Source: an uncultured bacterium (GTDB lineage: Bacteria > Bacteroidota > Rhodothermia > Rhodothermales > UBA10348). From it: a stretch of 64,000 nt of DNA. Of this stretch, positions 39,452-48,128 are shown in pieces (position 1 is the first letter of the stretch; the number at the start of each line of letters is the position of its first letter). The notes under the pieces are model-generated. The model made no database searches and was not told the DNA's origin. It saw nothing but the letters and a program-made list of their open reading frames with translations. The stretch covers positions 186,001 to 250,000 of the forward strand of contig CALSQR010000001.1 of NCBI GenBank assembly GCA_943788505.1. The letters run 5' to 3'. A program made the position numbers and the translations under genes.

Positions 39452-40333
39452 GGAAGCTAAAGCGAGTGTCAATTCGACATGCTTGCGCGCTCTTTCGATG
39501 AAAGGTCTTACTCGTCTTTCAGCCCCAGGAGTATAGACAAGAAGTTCGCTTTGGCGGACAAGAGAGGCGACATACGAATCTCCCTCGTCCACAGATACCG
39601 CTAATACCTGGCCTGAAAACTTGGTCTGAGCTCGTATTTCCGCTAAAAGCGGAGCAATCGCATCGGAATAGCGGGTAACGAGCCCCAATGTCTCATGGTC
39701 GAGTAATCGCGAAGTAGCTGCAAGAGCTTCCTCTCCCAAGACGATAGTAGTGCCAATCACATCTGCTCTGGGGTTCATCGAAAGCACTTGCTTGACATGC
39801 CGAAACGGCACCAGCAACAGATCGGCATCCGCATGTTGTGACACTTCCGTCAGCGCAGCCGTTTCGCAGTCTCGTTGAAGTTGTTCGGAAAGTTGAGAGG
39901 CACATGCTTGACCCAACTCGCGAAAAGGCGTCACGATAACGATTTTAGTTTGATCCTCTTCAGATTCTAGAAGTGAAATCTGCTCATCCAGCAGATAGGT
40001 GATCTCCTCCTCATCCAGGCCAATTCCAACTGCCTCTTTGAGTGCTGCGCCCAGAATGGAAGCTCCACGCTCCATGCGTTCCGATTTGCTTAAGGGAGCA
40101 GCATCCTTAACAATAAAGCCGCTTCCAGCGCGGGCCTCGACTAGACCTTCTTCTTCAAGCTGCTGATACGCCTTGCGGACTGTGTGAAAAGATATTCCCA
40201 GCTGCGAGGCAAGCTTTCGCGTCGCTGGAAGGCGCCCACCGATGCGATATTGTCCACCCGCAATGCGAAAACGCATAGCGTTGACTACCTGTTGGTGAAC
40301 AGATTGGCCAGAATGTTTATCAATCTCGATCAC
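39416..40333 (-). CDS. GntR-family transcriptional regulator with long C-terminal domain
   Basis: 305 residues from a GTG at 40333 that overlaps the stop of the upstream gene (GTGA). Residues 1-75 are a GntR winged helix (SVHQQVVNAMRFRIAGGQYRIGGRLPATRKLASQLGISFHTVRKAY). The region after about 110 resembles periplasmic-binding-protein folds as in some GntR/LacI hybrids, with segments KIVIVTPFRELG, DLLLVPFRHVKQV and TLGLVTRYSDAI. Ligand and targets unknown. It may regulate its own operon with the membrane protein and the amino-acid enzymes upstream. Confidence 0.85.
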   Translation of the reverse strand: MIEIDKHSGQSVHQQVVNAMRFRIAGGQYRIGGRLPATRKLASQLGISFHTVRKAYQQLEEEGLVEARAGSGFIVKDAAPLSKSERMERGASILGAALKEAVGIGLDEEEITYLLDEQISLLESEEDQTKIVIVTPFRELGQACASQLSEQLQRDCETAALTEVSQHADADLLLVPFRHVKQVLSMNPRADVIGTTIVLGEEALAATSRLLDHETLGLVTRYSDAIAPLLAEIRAQTKFSGQVLAVSVDEGDSYVASLVRQSELLVYTPGAERRVRPFIERARKHVELTLALASSSVERVRSLIP

Positions 40334-40869
40334 GGTAGAGTTGTATCAGTTGTCGTCGGATGCGAGAAGCTTATACTCGGTTCATTTCTCACTTCATCTT
40401 GGTGCCCAGTTGCATTCGAAGAATGTAGGGACTGCTGCACCAGGTTCCATTCAGGCCACAAACCTGGGTGAAGCTGCTGTTGATCCAGTCCGAGGGTGAT
40501 CCGAGCAGGTCGCTCGTTAAAATCGACATCGATCAGGCGCTTGAAAACCAATGGTGAGGCAGGAGAAGCCGCTTCCATCAGTGAGCGCACGGCAACCAAG
40601 TCATTTGAAATATGAATTTCGACGATTTGACTTCGAACACGGAGCCACGTCCAGCCAAGAGCCACGGCCGACGCTAATGGGAATCCGTACAGCAAGTATC
40701 CCAACGCATAGAATCCCTGAAGCATCGTCACTAATGCGGCAATCATTACTGGAAGCATGCAAAAACCGATTGGTTTTGCGAGCGCTGCAGCCGCTACGGA
40801 AGCTTTGCCAGCTCTGAGGGGATGATCGGTTGAATTGAAACTGCGATATGACGTTTCCAATGAACTCAT
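40330..40869 (-). CDS. Hypothetical membrane protein with PH-like cytoplasmic part
   Basis: 179 residues. Two hydrophobic helices, about 30-53 and 54-76, then a region of short strands (VEIHISNDLVAVRSLM, RLIDVDFNERPARITLGL) that could be a PH-like fold as in bacterial PH-domain membrane proteins. A low-complexity Ser/Thr tail closes it. No named family. Coupled to gntR by a 4-base overlap. Confidence 0.65.
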   Translation of the reverse strand: MSSLETSYRSFNSTDHPLRAGKASVAAAALAKPIGFCMLPVMIAALVTMLQGFYALGYLLYGFPLASAVALGWTWLRVRSQIVEIHISNDLVAVRSLMEAASPASPLVFKRLIDVDFNERPARITLGLDQQQLHPGLWPEWNLVQQSLHSSNATGHQDEVRNEPSISFSHPTTTDTTLP

Positions 40870-40884
40870 GCTGACACAACCTGC

Positions 40885-41895
40885 TTAGCGGGTGCCAAAT
40901 GCCCGAACTAGTGGAACGTCCTTCACCGTTTGTAGGCCAGGCTGAGCGTGGAAGGTCTGAGGTATGCCATTAATGAGTGTAGCAACAGTCGCTGTATCTC
41001 CAAAAATGCCACCGCGAACAACTAGGTCCATGGGAGGATCTCCATCAACTTTGACTGCGTCACGGGGGTCTTCTGCGCCTACAAACATTTTCAGATCCAG
41101 CGTCAAGAGAAGTTCTTCACCATCGTAGGCATAGGCATGATGGTGAATACCTGCCACAGACCCTTCCTTGACCGTCAAAAAAGGTGTAATTACTTCCCGT
41201 GGAGAAATGACTGGATCAAGGTGTTCTTCGATGCGATCGATAGACCAGTCAAGACCGTCCGCTATCAACCTGATGGATTCGACCAATCCGATGTGACCAA
41301 ACATCCCAGTCGCCTTCTTTTCAGCAAACTGCTCTGCTGTTATCCCGGCACCAACTTTTTGCTGTAGTGGTAGGCGCCGCAGACCGGCGTCTACCTCTCG
41401 GTTGATCGTAATGGAACGGACCTCATTACATACGCCCGTTGCCATGAGAGCTAGCGCATCCATTGCATAGCCCGGATTAACGCCAGTGCCTAGAATGGTA
41501 ACGCCGTTTTCTCTTGCAACAAGATCAAGCTCCTTGGCAATCTCTGGGTGTCTATCGAATGGATACGAAAGCTCTTCTGTAGACGAAATTACATTAGCTC
41601 CATGCTTGGCACATAGCACAAGTTGGTCGTACATCCGGGCGAGAAAAGATGATGTGGTATGAACTACTACGTCCGGCTTTGTCCTGGATAGAACCTCTTC
41701 CGCGTCAGCTGAGACTTGAACACCAACGGGTGCATCCAGCCCAAGAATCTCGGAAACATCCTTTCCGACCCTGTTGGGATCGATATCGATCGCTCCCACT
41801 AGTTTAATGTGATTATTCTTGGTAAGAATAGTTCGCAGACAGGATTGCCCGATGGGCCCGATGCCGTACTGCACAACCTTGAATGACTGAGCCAT
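40885..41895 (-). CDS. NAD(P)-dependent amino-acid dehydrogenase, 2,4-diaminopentanoate dehydrogenase-like
   Basis: 336 residues from the ATG at 41895 (GTG at 41904 possible). Rossmann GIGPIGQSCLRTIL at the N-terminus, then VGAIDIDPNRVGKDVSEI and VVVHTTSSFL as in dihydrodipicolinate-reductase-like enzymes; GTGVNPGYAMDALAL and GHIGLVESIRLIADGL are the pattern of the 2,4-diaminopentanoate dehydrogenase (Ord) group. That enzyme acts in clostridial ornithine breakdown. Directly downstream of P5C dehydrogenase (33 bases), so an amino-acid catabolic unit is likely, but the substrate is uncertain. Confidence 0.75.
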   Translation of the reverse strand: MAQSFKVVQYGIGPIGQSCLRTILTKNNHIKLVGAIDIDPNRVGKDVSEILGLDAPVGVQVSADAEEVLSRTKPDVVVHTTSSFLARMYDQLVLCAKHGANVISSTEELSYPFDRHPEIAKELDLVARENGVTILGTGVNPGYAMDALALMATGVCNEVRSITINREVDAGLRRLPLQQKVGAGITAEQFAEKKATGMFGHIGLVESIRLIADGLDWSIDRIEEHLDPVISPREVITPFLTVKEGSVAGIHHHAYAYDGEELLLTLDLKMFVGAEDPRDAVKVDGDPPMDLVVRGGIFGDTATVATLINGIPQTFHAQPGLQTVKDVPLVRAFGTR

Positions 41896-41928
41896 ATGGG
41901 TCACGTAAGGAGATTGTTGAAAGATCCG

Positions 41929-43578
41929 CTACAAGGGTAGATCGGTTGGATCTGCCTCGTGAAATGGATACCCAAAGTGATGCGGAGGATTGAAGTTTTC
42001 TTTGATCGTACGGGCAGATACCCATCTTACAAGATTCATATACGATCCAGCTTTGTCGTTCGTACCAGAAGCACGTGCGCCACCGAATGGTTGCTGTCCA
42101 ACTACGGCACCGCTCGGCTTATCGTTCAAGTAGAAGTTTCCTGCACTGTCCACCAGAGCGGCTGATGTAGAGGCCAACACAGACCGGTCCTGAGCGAAGA
42201 TGGCTCCCGTAAGTGCAAATGGAGACGTTCGGTTGAGCAGGTCAATCGTTTCATCGTAGCGGTCATCATCGTAAACGTGGATGGTCACTACCGGGCCGAA
42301 GATCTCTTCGCACATTGTCCGGTATAGTGGGTCCTCGGTTACAAGAACGGTTGGTTCGATGAAATAGCCGGTTTCATCCGAGTAGTTGCCACCAGCCAAG
42401 ACAGAAACGCCATCTGTTGCTTTGGCATGGTCGATGTAGGACGTGATATTGTCGAACGACTTTCTATCAATGACAGCATTGATAAAGTTCGTGAAGTCCT
42501 CGACAGGACCCATCTTGATTTCGTCCAACTGAGCAACGACTGAGTCACGAATGATTGGCCAAAGTGATTTCGGAACGTAGACTCTTGATGCGGCTGAACA
42601 TTTCTGACCCTGATACTCAAACCCGCCACGAACAATAGCGGTAGCCACAGGGATAGCATCGGCACTTGGATGCGCCATAATAAAGTCTTTGCCACCGGTC
42701 TCACCAACAACTCGCGGATAACCACGATAGGTGTTCATGTTGTTGCCGATCGTCGACCACATATGGTTGAACGTTCCAGTGGAGCCTGTGAAGTGGAGGC
42801 CTGCAAAGTGTTCCGATGCAAATACTGGATCACCAACCTCAGCACCATGGCCTGGAACCATGTTGATAACACCCTTAGGAAGCCCAGCTTCCTCGAACAT
42901 TTTGTACAGGTAGTACGCTGAATGCAACTGGGTAGATGACGGCTTCCAAAGCACCGTATTACCCATCAGTGCGGGTGCCGTCGGAAGGTTACCTGCAATA
43001 GATGTAAAGTTGAATGGCGTGACGGCGAAGACGAATCCTTCGAGCGGGCGGTACTGAACTCGGTTCCAAACACCAGGAGACGAAATGGGTTGGTCCTTGT
43101 AGATCTGCTCCATGTACCGGACGTTGAACCGCAGGAAGTCGATGAACTCACACGCAGCATCAATTTCTGCCTGATACGGGTTCTTGCTCTGGCCCAGCAT
43201 GGTAGACGCGTTGATAATGTCACGCCAAGGACCAGCTAGAAGCTCCGAGGCTTTCAAAAAGATTGCTGCACGATCTGTCCAGTGCATGTTCATCCAATCA
43301 TTCCTGGCAGCCACGGCCGACGAAATGGCTGCATTCAACTCAGGTGCAGCACACTGATGAGCTCTTCCGAGGACGCGTGCATGTTCATGCGGTGCAACGA
43401 TATCAATCAAGTCGCCTGTGCGGACTTCTTCGCCATTGATGAAGGCTGGGATATCGATGGTTTCTTCCCGCATCGTTTTCATCGTTTGACGCAAGGAAGC
43501 TCTTTCTGGAGATCCTGGTGCGTACGAGCGGACCGGTTCGTTGACCGGATCTGGAGTGCGAGAATAGGTGTTATTCAT
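41929..43578 (-). CDS. pruA: L-glutamate gamma-semialdehyde (1-pyrroline-5-carboxylate) dehydrogenase
   Basis: 549 residues from the ATG at 43578, where homologues begin (MNNTYSRTPDPVNEPV); upstream codons to 43662 are likely untranslated. Oxidises glutamate semialdehyde to glutamate with NAD. ALDH-fold motifs: VTPFNFTSIAGN, FTGSTGTF, GETGGKDF and the nucleophile in GQKCSAASRVY. Codon choice leans to C-ending codons, as in the giant gene next door, which suggests high expression (inference). Confidence 0.95.
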   Translation of the reverse strand: MNNTYSRTPDPVNEPVRSYAPGSPERASLRQTMKTMREETIDIPAFINGEEVRTGDLIDIVAPHEHARVLGRAHQCAAPELNAAISSAVAARNDWMNMHWTDRAAIFLKASELLAGPWRDIINASTMLGQSKNPYQAEIDAACEFIDFLRFNVRYMEQIYKDQPISSPGVWNRVQYRPLEGFVFAVTPFNFTSIAGNLPTAPALMGNTVLWKPSSTQLHSAYYLYKMFEEAGLPKGVINMVPGHGAEVGDPVFASEHFAGLHFTGSTGTFNHMWSTIGNNMNTYRGYPRVVGETGGKDFIMAHPSADAIPVATAIVRGGFEYQGQKCSAASRVYVPKSLWPIIRDSVVAQLDEIKMGPVEDFTNFINAVIDRKSFDNITSYIDHAKATDGVSVLAGGNYSDETGYFIEPTVLVTEDPLYRTMCEEIFGPVVTIHVYDDDRYDETIDLLNRTSPFALTGAIFAQDRSVLASTSAALVDSAGNFYLNDKPSGAVVGQQPFGGARASGTNDKAGSYMNLVRWVSARTIKENFNPPHHFGYPFHEADPTDLPL

Positions 43579-43961
43579 ATCGTAGTGAGCCTCGGAGACC
43601 GTTGGTTTTCTATCCATCCACGCAGAATATAAAACCCTGCGATTCCGGAATCTAAGGTCCATGGAAGGGCTCCCAAACCCGTTCTCGAAAAGTTCTAAGC
43701 CGGGTCGTATTCAAGCGAATGAAGGCACAATTTTCCGTGTAACAGGAAGGAAATCCCTTTTCAATCATCTTTTGTGATAACACCGCCAGCTCCAGTGATC
43801 CCTTCGGAATAGCGCTCTAAAGCAGCCTTGATGAGTCATAAAAGCACTATTGAGGCCAACAAATCATTTTTTGTGCTTCTGTAATCAAGGTGCGGCACGA
43901 AGATGGTTCTGTTGTGACTAGAACAAACTCCGAGACAACTCCCGGATTCCGGGCTATCACT
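43579..43961. other. Divergent spacer between pruA and the giant repeat gene
   Basis: 383 bases. No convincing gene; the frame upstream of 43962 is open to a GTG at 43890 but shows no protein-like features. A loose inverted repeat AAGCAC (43842-43847) and GTGCTT (43873-43878) lies in it. The promoters of both flanking genes must be here but no clear consensus was found. Confidence 0.4.
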
Positions 43962-46900
43962 ATGTTTTTCAAATCTGAACAGGCGAACGTCAGCGATGCC
44001 AGAGATGCAGTCAAGAAGCAATTGCTTCGATCACTCATCCAGCAGGTCGTAGACGAAATCAACTCCCACACCCTAGACGGTTTCTCAGAAATCGTTCGCT
44101 CCTTCATGGACGAAAATGATCTTGCAGGTATATCCTCTGAGCTCAAGTCTTCCATCACGAAGGAAATCCAGTCTCAGCTGTTTCCATCCGTTATGGATGA
44201 GATTATGCAAGAGGTTTCCCCAGACGCTCCAGCTATCGAAACGATGGTCAAGGAGAAGCTGGAAGAAATCGATATGAGCGGATTGCGGTCTGTCCTTATG
44301 GTCGGATTCAAACACAAGATTCAGGAAGACATCCTTCCCGAGATCATCAATGACGTTGCTTCAACCGCTACGAATACAGAGACTCCAGAGATGGAGGCGA
44401 TTGTTCGTGCTGGAGTAGATGGCATCGAAACCCAATCGATGATCGACACTTTGCGTGTTCGCATAGAGTCCACATTTCGCAAATCCGTCCTGCCAGACTT
44501 GGTGGATGAAATCGCGCGCGGCATCAACGGTCCAGACAGCAACGATCTAGAGGCATTGGTTCTCGCCGGTGTGAAGAAGGTCGAAACGCAATCCCTCGAG
44601 GACACTCTTCGTAGCGAGATTGAAACCACATTCAGGAGTATAGTGGTGCCAAGTCTCGTTGATGATATTTCAAAGGATGTTATCGCTGAGGATCAGGTTG
44701 ATATCGATTCCCTGATCAAAGCGAAGATGGATGATCTCGACCTTTCAGATTTTGCCGACAGAATTGCCGAAACTGCACAGAATCACCTTACGCTCACACT
44801 GCTTCCTGAGCTCGTCAATACGATCGCAACAGAAGTTAACGAGGTTCCTGTCCAGGAATACGAGAAGCGGATTCGCGATCTCGTGTCTTCGGCAGACTAC
44901 GAATCACTCTTGCAGCGACTGTCCGAAAAGGCAACCGAACTCTTTACTGAAAGAACGCTTTCCGAGATTACGGATGCATTGAACACTCCCGAGGCTGCTC
45001 TTGAGCAGAACATTCAGGAGATGGTTAATACGCGCCTAGAAGAATTCCTGCTTTCATCAGAATGGGCTGACGGTCTGCGTGAGGCTGAAGAACAGATCCG
45101 GTCTCGCGTGCAGAAAGCCGTAGAAGAGACTGCAGCCAGCGATGATGAGATGCTTTCCATTGTCAATGAACGCGTTTCAGATTCGATCACATCGAACGAT
45201 GAATTGCGTGCTCGCTTGGAAGCCTCAGCTACCGAGTCACTCGTGACCCGTCTAGCCGATACAATGGCGGCAGACCTGGCATCTTCCAACGACTTGATTT
45301 CTGCCACAGCAGCCGACCTCGAGCAACGTCGTGATCTTATGGATCAGATCATTGAGCAGGTTCGAGAACGGGTTCACGGTCAGATCGCATCTGAATCTAT
45401 TGAAGCCGTATCCAATATCGAGCAGACGTCAGACAGGGCGTTTGAACTTATCGATCCTGAGAACGAGATCCTCGTAGGAAACCGAGACGCCGTTCAGAAT
45501 AAACTCATTGAGGACATCGCCGATCGGGCGACGCGTTCGCTTGCCGACCTTGAGGAAGTGCGGGAACGCGCAGGAGTTTGGATCACAGAAGATCATCCAG
45601 CAGTCCGCGAAGCAGTAGCTGAAGTCGAGCAGTACATCCACGCACTCGTGCGTGAAGTAGCAGCTCGCCAAGCGGAAGACACACAAGCAGTCGTCGGGAA
45701 TGTCCTTCCTTCGTTTACTAAAGACACCGAGGCAATCCGAGCAGCTGTCAAGGAAACCAGAACTAAACTTATCGACCGTGTTGTCAGCTTTACGCTACGT
45801 GACATGGAAGACTCTTCTCAGGTAGCCGCTGATGCCAACAAACGAATTGCAGACGAGAACGAACGAATTCTCGACGCAGTTAGAGGCACTCTAGCCAAAC
45901 TTACAGAGCGCGTCTCAGAGCATGCTCTAGAACGCTTGAGTGCTTCTGATAAAGTTGCTAAGGATGCTTCTTCTCGTGTCCCAACTCAAAACGACGTGTT
46001 CCAGCGGGCAATTAAGGCCACGATGTCGCTTCTAATAGATGACATCGTCATCGAGGCAGGATCACGAATGAAGTCGGCTGAGAAGGTTTCGAGTGATGCT
46101 CGAGCACGAATGGATGCCATTCCAGCAGAAGTACGCCAGGCTTCGGGTGTTTTGGAAAACATGTTGCTTACCGAGGTAGCAGACATGACGAAGGAGCGCT
46201 TGTACGATGTGCAGTATGCTTCTGAAAAAGCCAGCACGTTCCTGCGTGCAACCAAGGAACTGGATGCGATCGAAGAAGCTGTCCGAATGAAGCTTTTCAA
46301 AGGCGTTGCGGACCAGGTTGTCAAAAGTATCGAGGACCCTGAAAAGGCAGGTGCCGAAGCTTTCTGGCAGGTTGATCAGCAACACGAGCACATCCTAGAT
46401 GCAATTGGAGAACTACGCAACCAGCTTCTGTTCACGATTGCTCGCGAGTCGATGTCCCAGCTGGGAGATCAGGAAAAAGTGGCTCAAGAATCCAGGACGT
46501 ACATCCCGGATACATCAAAACAAATCACAGGCGCTACGACACGTCTTTATGAGATCGTTGTCGAAGACATTGCTCGTCAGTCACTGAATCTACTTCGTGA
46601 TGCTGATGCAGTGGTTGAAGGGGCGGCATCTCACGTGGATGACCAGCATGAAGTGGTTCAGCGCATGCGCGGAATCGTCCAGCGTCACTTGATGGAAAGC
46701 CTTCTTGCTAATGCGCTAAATGACATTGGTCAGAATGTTGCTGGTACAGATGAAGCTGGAGAGCGTGCATTTTTCAAGCAAGCTATTCGCGACATCCAAT
46801 CAACGCGGACACAACCTAGCAATGAAGACCCGAACCAGCTAGACTCACAGCCTTTTGAAGGGCCGACTGTAACTACAGAAGACACTGAGTCTTCAGAAAC

Positions 46901-47918
46901 ATGGTCGAAGCTATCAGATATTGATCCATCCACTCCAGGAGGTACCCCCTCTAGTGACGAGTCTTTACTGACCGAATCAGTTTCGGCTGACCCTAGCCAA
47001 ACAGAAGTATCTACTGACTCGGGTGCCCGTAAATCATGGACTGTCAATGAGTTTCGTCCAACGGATCGAGATCCTTTGTCAGGCGCAGTTTCAGGTGATG
47101 GTGCTCGAACAAGAGCCCCAAAGTTTCCAAAACCAGGGATAAATACTACGACGCTTTATGTTTATGGCGTAATCAGTACTGAAGCAGCCGATTCTGAATC
47201 CTTTTATGGTATTGAAGGAATCCATGCAGACTCTGAAGTGAAATTACTTGCCTGTGGTTCTTTGACGGCCCTTGTCAGCCCGATAGGAAACCAGAAGTTT
47301 TCTCCCAAGGTCATCCGCGAATCGATGAAGGACACGGACTGGTTGAAAAGCCATGTACGTCGTCATGCAGATGTTCTGGCTGAGGCTCAAGCCGTGCAGA
47401 CCGTAATACCAATGCGCTTCGGTTGCGTGTTTTCAAATCCGCGCGAGATCATGCAATTCATAGACTCCAGAAAGGATGCTCTACAAGAGGCGCTTGTTCG
47501 ACTGCACAACCGCTCCGAATTCAGCGTCAGTGTCCGCATTGACGGATCATCGGTGAATACGGTGCCCAACGATCTTGAAGGCGTGCCAAGTGGCGTCGCT
47601 GACTTTCTGCGAGCCGCCGCCGGTGAGAAACCAGCAGCAGCAGAATTAGAAGCAACAGCTACAAAGATTCATGCTCACCTAGCGAGATATGCAGGGGAGA
47701 GTATGCGGAATCCGAATACGGAAGCTGAAATGCTACTCAATGCAACGCATCTAGTCACAATAGCATCCGAGGAAGAATTCAAGCATGCTGTTAAAACCTT
47801 ATCTGCGGAATATGATGCCCAAGGCATTAGAATCGAGGTAAGTGGCCCCTGGCCTCCGTATCACTTCGTCGATATTGATTTCGACGGCGATGCAGGCAGG
47901 GAAAAGATTCCCGTCTAG
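43962..47918 (+). CDS. Giant repeat protein with C-terminal GvpL/GvpF gas-vesicle domain
   Basis: 1318 residues from the ATG at 43962 (GTG at 43890 possible). No signal peptide or membrane helix, so cytoplasmic. Residues 45-354 are six repeats of 51-52 residues, 355-447 a related helical region, 448-931 eleven repeats of 43-45 residues, 932-1061 an acidic Ser/Thr/Pro linker, and 1062-1318 a GvpL/GvpF domain: TLYVYGVI, GSLTALVSPI, DTDWLKSHVRRHADVL, TVIPMRFGCVF, ALQEALVRL, and SGPWPPYHFVDI. GvpF/L are accessory proteins in gas-vesicle assembly, some binding GvpA. No gvpA or other gvp gene is in the window. A filament or scaffold carrying a Gvp-like head is my inference; role unknown. Confidence 0.9.
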   Translation: MFFKSEQANVSDARDAVKKQLLRSLIQQVVDEINSHTLDGFSEIVRSFMDENDLAGISSELKSSITKEIQSQLFPSVMDEIMQEVSPDAPAIETMVKEKLEEIDMSGLRSVLMVGFKHKIQEDILPEIINDVASTATNTETPEMEAIVRAGVDGIETQSMIDTLRVRIESTFRKSVLPDLVDEIARGINGPDSNDLEALVLAGVKKVETQSLEDTLRSEIETTFRSIVVPSLVDDISKDVIAEDQVDIDSLIKAKMDDLDLSDFADRIAETAQNHLTLTLLPELVNTIATEVNEVPVQEYEKRIRDLVSSADYESLLQRLSEKATELFTERTLSEITDALNTPEAALEQNIQEMVNTRLEEFLLSSEWADGLREAEEQIRSRVQKAVEETAASDDEMLSIVNERVSDSITSNDELRARLEASATESLVTRLADTMAADLASSNDLISATAADLEQRRDLMDQIIEQVRERVHGQIASESIEAVSNIEQTSDRAFELIDPENEILVGNRDAVQNKLIEDIADRATRSLADLEEVRERAGVWITEDHPAVREAVAEVEQYIHALVREVAARQAEDTQAVVGNVLPSFTKDTEAIRAAVKETRTKLIDRVVSFTLRDMEDSSQVAADANKRIADENERILDAVRGTLAKLTERVSEHALERLSASDKVAKDASSRVPTQNDVFQRAIKATMSLLIDDIVIEAGSRMKSAEKVSSDARARMDAIPAEVRQASGVLENMLLTEVADMTKERLYDVQYASEKASTFLRATKELDAIEEAVRMKLFKGVADQVVKSIEDPEKAGAEAFWQVDQQHEHILDAIGELRNQLLFTIARESMSQLGDQEKVAQESRTYIPDTSKQITGATTRLYEIVVEDIARQSLNLLRDADAVVEGAASHVDDQHEVVQRMRGIVQRHLMESLLANALNDIGQNVAGTDEAGERAFFKQAIRDIQSTRTQPSNEDPNQLDSQPFEGPTVTTEDTESSETWSKLSDIDPSTPGGTPSSDESLLTESVSADPSQTEVSTDSGARKSWTVNEFRPTDRDPLSGAVSGDGARTRAPKFPKPGINTTTLYVYGVISTEAADSESFYGIEGIHADSEVKLLACGSLTALVSPIGNQKFSPKVIRESMKDTDWLKSHVRRHADVLAEAQAVQTVIPMRFGCVFSNPREIMQFIDSRKDALQEALVRLHNRSEFSVSVRIDGSSVNTVPNDLEGVPSGVADFLRAAAGEKPAAAELEATATKIHAHLARYAGESMRNPNTEAEMLLNATHLVTIASEEEFKHAVKTLSAEYDAQGIRIEVSGPWPPYHFVDIDFDGDAGREKIPV
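44094..45023 (+). repeat. Six tandem 51-52-residue protein repeats
   Basis: Units at residues 45-95, 96-147, 148-199, 200-251, 252-303 and 304-354. Five units carry a Pro (or Ser in the sixth) at position 29-31 followed by a hydrophobic pair, and most end in acidic-rich turn segments. Example of similarity: units 3 and 4 share AGV at positions 3-5, ETQS at 9-12 and DTLR at 15-18. DNA-level identity is modest, so the array is old. Confidence 0.85.
45303..46754 (+). repeat. Eleven tandem 43-45-residue protein repeats
   Basis: Units begin at residues 448, 492, 536, 580, 625, 669, 713, 757, 800, 844 and 888; lengths are 44 except 45 (fourth) and 43 (eighth). Most open with A/S-rich residues, have a hydrophobic pattern (about I-x-x-A/V-x-x-x-L) at 12-24 and close with D/E-K/V-A. 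The near-constant length implies a regular helical solenoid or stacked coiled coil. Confidence 0.85.
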
Positions 47919-47950
47919 ATTCCGAAGGAATTGAAACGGGGTTTGTTCAG

Positions 47951-47962
47951 CGCGGGCCCGCG
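47951..47962. repeat. Perfect 12-bp GC palindrome
   Basis: CGCGGGCCCGCG, 33 bases after the stop of the giant gene. It is GC-rich against its surroundings. No T tract follows, so it is not an obvious terminator. Confidence 0.4.
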
Positions 47963-48002
47963 TGTCGTTTTCAGGATCCTGCGAGGGGGCCAAGCGTCAC
48001 AC

Positions 48003-48050
48003 CGCTTCCTCGAAGATTACGCTTCCTCGAAGACCACGCTTCTTACGATC
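48003..48050. repeat. 17-bp tandem repeat before the permease gene
   Basis: CGCTTCCTCGAAGATTA (48003-48019) and CGCTTCCTCGAAGACCA (48020-48036) differ at two positions; a degenerate third begins CGCTTC at 48037. It lies in the probable non-coding gap 47919-48128, though an open frame through it exists. Confidence 0.5.
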
Positions 48051-48128
48051 CGCGACCAGAGGGTTAATGGACGTACAGGACCTTCTTTCGCAACGGATTT
48101 TCCGTTCGAGCCAAATCACGCTGCTTCC

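Noticed and set aside
45303-46754. CRISPR-like or satellite DNA array
   Set aside because: Period (about 132 bases) is a multiple of three, the frame is open, and DNA identity is low; the repeat is at protein level.
43962-47918. Complete gas-vesicle gene cluster
   Set aside because: Only the GvpL/F domain is present; I looked for GvpA-like, GvpN-like and GvpK-like products around it and saw none.
47931-48128. N-terminal 66-codon extension of the permease frame
   Set aside because: Composition is low-complexity (tandem 17-bp repeats, GC palindrome) and the LolC/FtsX homology starts exactly at the GTG at 48129.
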